Assembly: GCA_021646465.1 (NCBI GenBank)
Contig: SOET01000030.1
Coordinates: 1 to 55,336 of the forward strand
Direction: 5' to 3'
Length of the DNA: 55,336 bases
Source of the DNA: Candidatus Kuenenia hertensis
GTDB lineage: Bacteria; Planctomycetota; Brocadiia; Brocadiales; Brocadiaceae
A program made the translations under genes and the position numbers. Under the pieces are notes generated by a model, which did no database searches, was not told the origin of the DNA, and was given only the letters and a program-made list of their open reading frames with translations. This document shows, in pieces, positions 52,066 to 55,336 of this stretch; positions within the stretch are counted from its first letter, which is position 1; each line of letters starts with the position of its first letter.

Positions 52066-52142
52066 TCTGAACCCAATAGTTTATTTGATTAATAGCGATA
52101 TATACATTTCATGGCTAAATTGCCACGCATGAAACGTGGGGT
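52043..52142. repeat. Dispersed ~130-bp hairpin element (copy C)
   Basis: It reads GGGTTCAGATTTGTAATCTG, ATTAATAGCGATATATACAT, CATGGCTAAATTGCCACG, CATGAAACGTGGGG, then breaks off before the second GGGTTCAG hairpin. It matches the reverse complement of copy B over about 100 bases with a handful of changes. Confidence 0.8.
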
Positions 52143-52148
52143 GCTCTT

Positions 52149-52392
52149 TTGACAGAAAAACTAATAGATTTTGCTACGTCTTTTTCCCCCTGGGGATACT
52201 TCATTGTCAAGCAAGAAGACTAAAAGCAAATGGCGTGAATTTGCTTTTATGCTTAATCAAGTAAAACGGGCTATAGAACCAGCGTTATCATTACAGGAAG
52301 TTCTTAAGTGCTGGAATGACATTGCTTGTTCTTTAGCAGAAAATACAAGAATCCGAAAAACACAGATATCAAAATACTTCGAGCGCACCTAA
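52149..52392 (+). pseudogene. Short degraded reading frame next to the repeat, possible transposase remnant
   Basis: A TTG-started frame encodes LTEKLIDFATSFSPWGYFIV and stops at 52223. An overlapping frame (52171-52392) then gives KWREFAFMLNQVKRAIEPAL, SLQEVLKCWNDIACSLAE and ISKYFERT. The second part looks like a genuine helical protein tail. The pair resembles one gene broken by a frameshift near 52215. I do not recognise the family with confidence; its place beside the dispersed element suggests a mobile-element relic. Confidence 0.4.
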
Positions 52393-52409
52393 AACAAGTT
52401 AGCGCTTAT

Positions 52410-52525
52410 GGGTGTCCACCCCCTTCACCCCAGCCAGAGGGGGAATAGTTGTTGTCCCCCTCATTGAGGGGGATTAAGGGTGAGGAGAAAAGTTTGAAAG
52501 TCTTAAACATTAAACATTAAATTAA
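52410..52525. repeat. CCCCTCATTGAGGGGG-type repeat with AAACATTAAA tail
   Basis: It contains CACCCCCTTCACCCC, CCCCCTCATTGAGGGGGATT and a TTGAAAGTCTTAAACATTAA tail. It is the same repeat type as at 4370-4484, inserted before the nucleotidyltransferase gene. Confidence 0.6.
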
Positions 52526-52541
52526 CTAAAATTGAAAAAAC

Positions 52542-53603
52542 ATGAAACCTGAAGATAAACTTCTTTTCATTTGTACGAGGCAGAATTTTTCAGATACACA
52601 CCAGAAAGCAGTTCTCAATTTGTGTAATAGAAAAAAAATCCATTGGGACAAAATATATTACACGGCAAAACTACACGGTGTTGCACCTTTAATCTATTTA
52701 AACTTACAAAAATGTACTGAAAACGGCCTTACCATTCCGCCTGATATTGCAGATAAATTTAAACTCTATCTCTATACCAGAAAGGTATTGGAAATTAAAT
52801 GGGAAGAAACTTTAAAAGACTCACTATATTATTTTCATCAAAGATTTATCGATGTCATGCTTATAAAGGGAGCAGCATTAAACGCGCTTGTATATAAGCA
52901 TCCATGGCTCGTTAATAAAAATGATCTTGATATTATAATACGACCAGGAACAAATACACCAACAATAGTGGAAAAGAATGAAATAGAAGATTATATCCGA
53001 AGTATTAGATTAAAGGGAATTGAGTGTGACTATTTCCACCATCATGATATTATTTGCGCAGAAACACTTCCCATAGATTTTGCAAATATCTGGCACAATG
53101 CAAAAAAGATTCATTGTTTGGGATACCGCGTCTATGTTATGTCCCCTGAAGACATGCTCATCATCGCATGTATTAATTCCAAACGCAAAAGATTCTTTCG
53201 GCTTAAGTCATTATTTGATATAGCAGAAATAATTCGTTCTTACCCTGATTTGAATTGGGAGGATTTTGTAAGGAAGGCAAAAAAATACCGTTGCAATATT
53301 CTTATTTATACTGCTCTTTTTGTTACAAAAAAAACAATAGGATGCAATTTCCCTGAAACAGTTTTTAAAGACCTGGCGGTGTTTCCTGTAAGAAAGTCGA
53401 TAATACACCTGATTATTCGTCATTTAAACTTACGTATGCCTTTAACTTCTCTTTATCCGTTTTCAGAAGAAAATCCATTAACAAGAAAAACAAATTTGTC
53501 ATTGGCATTGCCATTTGCTACCTTTCAATGGCAGCACTTCTATCTCAAAATATTCCATAACAAGAAAAAACCTGCAAAAAATAGAGAAATTCTATCCGCC
53601 TGA
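52542..53603 (+). CDS. Nucleotidyltransferase-fold protein (PF14907-type)
   Basis: The 353-residue protein resembles the uncharacterised NTP_transf_5 family. It has an N-terminal helical region (HWDKIYYTAKLHGVAPLIYL), then VMLIKGAALNALVYKHPWLV and NKNDLDIIIRP, giving the paired acidic residues of a nucleotidyltransferase fold. The segment LPIDFANIWHNAKKI supplies the third acidic position. MSPEDMLIIACINSKRKRFFRLKSLFDIAEII is also typical. Such genes are frequent at the ends of exopolysaccharide and PEP-CTERM loci, where they may modify a sugar or protein, but the reaction is unknown. It is the last plus-strand gene before a terminator. Confidence 0.85.
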   Translation: MKPEDKLLFICTRQNFSDTHQKAVLNLCNRKKIHWDKIYYTAKLHGVAPLIYLNLQKCTENGLTIPPDIADKFKLYLYTRKVLEIKWEETLKDSLYYFHQRFIDVMLIKGAALNALVYKHPWLVNKNDLDIIIRPGTNTPTIVEKNEIEDYIRSIRLKGIECDYFHHHDIICAETLPIDFANIWHNAKKIHCLGYRVYVMSPEDMLIIACINSKRKRFFRLKSLFDIAEIIRSYPDLNWEDFVRKAKKYRCNILIYTALFVTKKTIGCNFPETVFKDLAVFPVRKSIIHLIIRHLNLRMPLTSLYPFSEENPLTRKTNLSLALPFATFQWQHFYLKIFHNKKKPAKNREILSA

Positions 53604-53638
53604 AAAATAATAATAATTTACTTGATTTTTACAATAAT

Positions 53639-53670
53639 AAAAGAGGCGAAAACATGTTTTCGCCTCTTTT
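53639..53670. terminator. Bidirectional intrinsic terminator
   Basis: A 32-base perfect palindrome with 16-bp arms (AAAAGAGGCGAAAACA / TGTTTTCGCCTCTTTT) has A and T tracts on both sides. It ends the polysaccharide locus and the convergent LamG gene. Confidence 0.9.
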
Positions 53671-53699
53671 ATTAAATATAATGTTCACACTACGTAACA

Positions 53700-55336
53700 T
53701 TAATAGCCGTTATATAAGTTCAGAACTTCCTGATCACTCAATGGATAATCGTAAACAGATACTTCATCGATTATGCCATTGAAATAACCATTGTTTACCC
53801 TTGAATGCCCGATACGCATATCCGAATACGAACTTAACGGTACTATTGTATTTCCCGCAGGATGGTTTTCCGTTACTGCCAATACACCATTTATGTAAAG
53901 CTTCTGTTCTCCTGTTGATTGATTATATGTACCGACAACATGATACCATGTCCCGGTTGAATTCCCCAAGTTGCTGCTTACCGCTTTTATGGTCCTGGTT
54001 CCACCCGTATCTTCTGTTACAAGGCAAAAGTCAATGGTATCCGGAGAGTTTTTATGAAAACGGATATCAAAACCTTCGTTCATTTGTTCATCTGAATTCC
54101 ATTTCCAGCCGCCAAATATCGCATCCGCATTCGTTGCATCATTCTCATTTTTATAAAACCATGCGGATATTGAAATCTCATCATAATTCATGCATGGGAT
54201 AGATACGTAATCATCTGTCCCGTCAAACGCAAGCCCTGAGCCACTCTTTCCCGTTGAAAATACAGCACCCGTAATAACTCCGTCATTGCCGTTGCCCGAT
54301 GTATCCACTGCAACAGCACCGCTACCTTCATCAAACGTATAGTAAGCAGCTTTAGCATCAATTGAACTGTTATATACATCCAGAACTTCCTGATCACTCA
54401 ATGGATAATCGTAAACAGATACTTCATCGATTATGCCATTGAAATAACCATTGTTTACCCTTGAATGCCCGATACGCATATCCGAATACGAACTTAACGG
54501 TACTATTGTATTTCCCGCAGGATGGTTTTCCGTTACTGCCAATACACCATTTATGTAAAGCTTCTGTTCTCCTGTTGATTGATTATATGTACCGACAACA
54601 TGATACCATGTCCCGGTTGAATTCCCCAAGTTGCTGCTTACCGCTTTTATGGTCCTGGTTCCACCCGTATCTTCTGTTACAAGGCAAAAGTCAATGGTAT
54701 CCGGAGAGTTTTTATGAAAACGGATATCAAAACCTTCGTTCATTTGTTCATCTGAATTCCATTTCCAGCCGCCAAATATCGCATCCGCATTCGTTGCATC
54801 ATTCTCATTTTTATAAAACCATGCGGATATTGAAATCTCATCATAATTCATGCATGGGATAGATACGTAATCATCTGTCCCGTCAAACGCAAGCCCTGAG
54901 CCACTCTTTCCCGTTGAAAATACAGCACCCGTAATAACTCCGTCATTGCCGTTGCCCGATGTATCCACTGCAACAGCACCGCTGCCTTCATCAAACGTAT
55001 AACTCGCTGCTTTTCCACCAAATGACATACCACCGGTATCCAGCGTAACCGTGATCGACGCCGTTCCCTCATTCCCTGCATCATCGGTTTCAGAGATGGT
55101 AATAGTATTCTCACCCTCAATCAGGTCTCTGCTGACCGTTTTCTGAGCCCCTCCATCCACAGTATACGTCACGTCTATCGGGGTGCTGGACACCACAGCC
55201 CCATTCTCTGGTGAGACAATTGCAACTACTGGTGCCGTTGTGTCCGGATTGTCATCAATTGATGCTTCGTTATCCAGAATAACCGTGATCGATTCTGATC
55301 CGGTATTTCCGGCAACGTCTGTTTCGGTTATGGTAA
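53700..55336 (-). CDS. LamG-domain extracellular protein, C-terminal part (runs off window)
   Basis: The frame stays open to the right edge, so this is the C-terminal 545 or so residues of a larger protein. It starts inside Ig-like repeats (TITISETDDAGNEGTASITV; an upstream unit reads ITETDVAGNTGSESITV). Two concanavalin-like LamG_3 domains of about 200 residues follow: AAxYTFDEGSGAVAVDTSGN, ISISAWFYKNEND, WYHVVGTYNQSTGEQKLYIN and GIIDEVSVYDYPLSDQEVL. LamG domains bind carbohydrates or form adhesin modules. The two copies are identical over most of their length, at the DNA level too. No C-terminal anchor is present; the chain ends after DQEVLNLYNGY. A function in surface adhesion is inferred. 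Confidence 0.9.
   Translation of the reverse strand, partial: TITETDVAGNTGSESITVILDNEASIDDNPDTTAPVVAIVSPENGAVVSSTPIDVTYTVDGGAQKTVSRDLIEGENTITISETDDAGNEGTASITVTLDTGGMSFGGKAASYTFDEGSGAVAVDTSGNGNDGVITGAVFSTGKSGSGLAFDGTDDYVSIPCMNYDEISISAWFYKNENDATNADAIFGGWKWNSDEQMNEGFDIRFHKNSPDTIDFCLVTEDTGGTRTIKAVSSNLGNSTGTWYHVVGTYNQSTGEQKLYINGVLAVTENHPAGNTIVPLSSYSDMRIGHSRVNNGYFNGIIDEVSVYDYPLSDQEVLDVYNSSIDAKAAYYTFDEGSGAVAVDTSGNGNDGVITGAVFSTGKSGSGLAFDGTDDYVSIPCMNYDEISISAWFYKNENDATNADAIFGGWKWNSDEQMNEGFDIRFHKNSPDTIDFCLVTEDTGGTRTIKAVSSNLGNSTGTWYHVVGTYNQSTGEQKLYINGVLAVTENHPAGNTIVPLSSYSDMRIGHSRVNNGYFNGIIDEVSVYDYPLSDQEVLNLYNGY
53722..54982. repeat. Tandem 660-bp repeat with 601 identical bases
   Basis: Bases 53722-54322 are repeated at 54382-54982 without a visible change. 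A single A/G difference follows, then about 17 more matching bases. The period of 660 bp equals 220 codons, so the frame is kept. The unit corresponds to one LamG domain plus linker. Confidence 0.9.

Noticed and set aside
53801-54862. Two identical 133-codon plus-strand frames opposite the LamG gene
   Set aside because: They are identical only because the LamG domain is duplicated. They are antisense to conserved LamG strands and are not independent genes.

Overview
The window is an AT-rich (roughly 37-40% G+C by eye), gene-dense bacterial chromosome segment with no rRNA or tRNA genes that I could find. NtrC-type two-component systems, a polyferredoxin next to a DUF362 protein, PQQ-type and BNR propellers, large secreted repeat proteins and many short dispersed palindromic repeats suggest a planctomycete, possibly an anammox bacterium (Brocadiales). 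That placement is inference from gene content; no marker gene is present.

Layout. 1-2958 (minus): a membrane histidine kinase and its NtrC-type regulator, the latter cut by the window edge. 3070-10146 (plus): a secreted PQQ-like propeller, a response-regulator remnant, a DUF362 protein overlapping a NapH/NapG-like polyferredoxin, and a secreted six-repeat protein. 10207-11186 (plus): a consensus promoter, a c-di-GMP-I (GEMM) type aptamer, a strong terminator and a peptidoglycan amidase gene.

28171 down to 11264 (minus) is a type IV pilus / type II secretion-like locus. Its gene order is an excisionase-like DNA-binding protein, ExeA-like ATPase, TPR protein, CvpA, miaA, a PilM-PilN fusion, a PilO-like protein, a PilP-position protein, a PilQ-like secretin, then two successive minor-pseudopilin sets (FimT-PilV-PilW-PilX and FimT-PilW-PilX). 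Its 1.5-kb leader (28172-29677) carries two tandem c-di-GMP-I riboswitches, each followed by an intrinsic terminator whose 5' arm can pair with the aptamer. A CRP/FNR-type palindrome lies just upstream. I consider this the most interesting system in the window: a c-di-GMP-gated pilus/secretion locus, with a third GEMM-type leader on the amidase gene beyond its far end.

29678-36436: a frameshifted Rpn-family nuclease/transposase, ComEC, and a second two-component pair (a soluble kinase and a sigma-54 activator with a GSYTGA loop). 37386-53603 (plus): an exopolysaccharide locus with an NAD-dependent epimerase, Wzx-like flippase, three sulfotransferases, two radical SAM/SPASM proteins, an O-antigen-ligase-like polymerase, a BNR propeller, two GT4 glycosyltransferases and a PF14907-type nucleotidyltransferase. 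It probably makes a sulfated, cell-surface or secreted glycan. A candidate sigma-54 promoter and a pair of identical near-palindromes precede it. 53700 to the right edge (minus): a large LamG protein with a 601-bp exact internal duplication.

Dispersed repeats are abundant. They include a ~130-bp element in three copies, one of them split by a 154-bp MITE-like insertion, and hairpins that supply the stop codons of miaA and of one glycosyltransferase.
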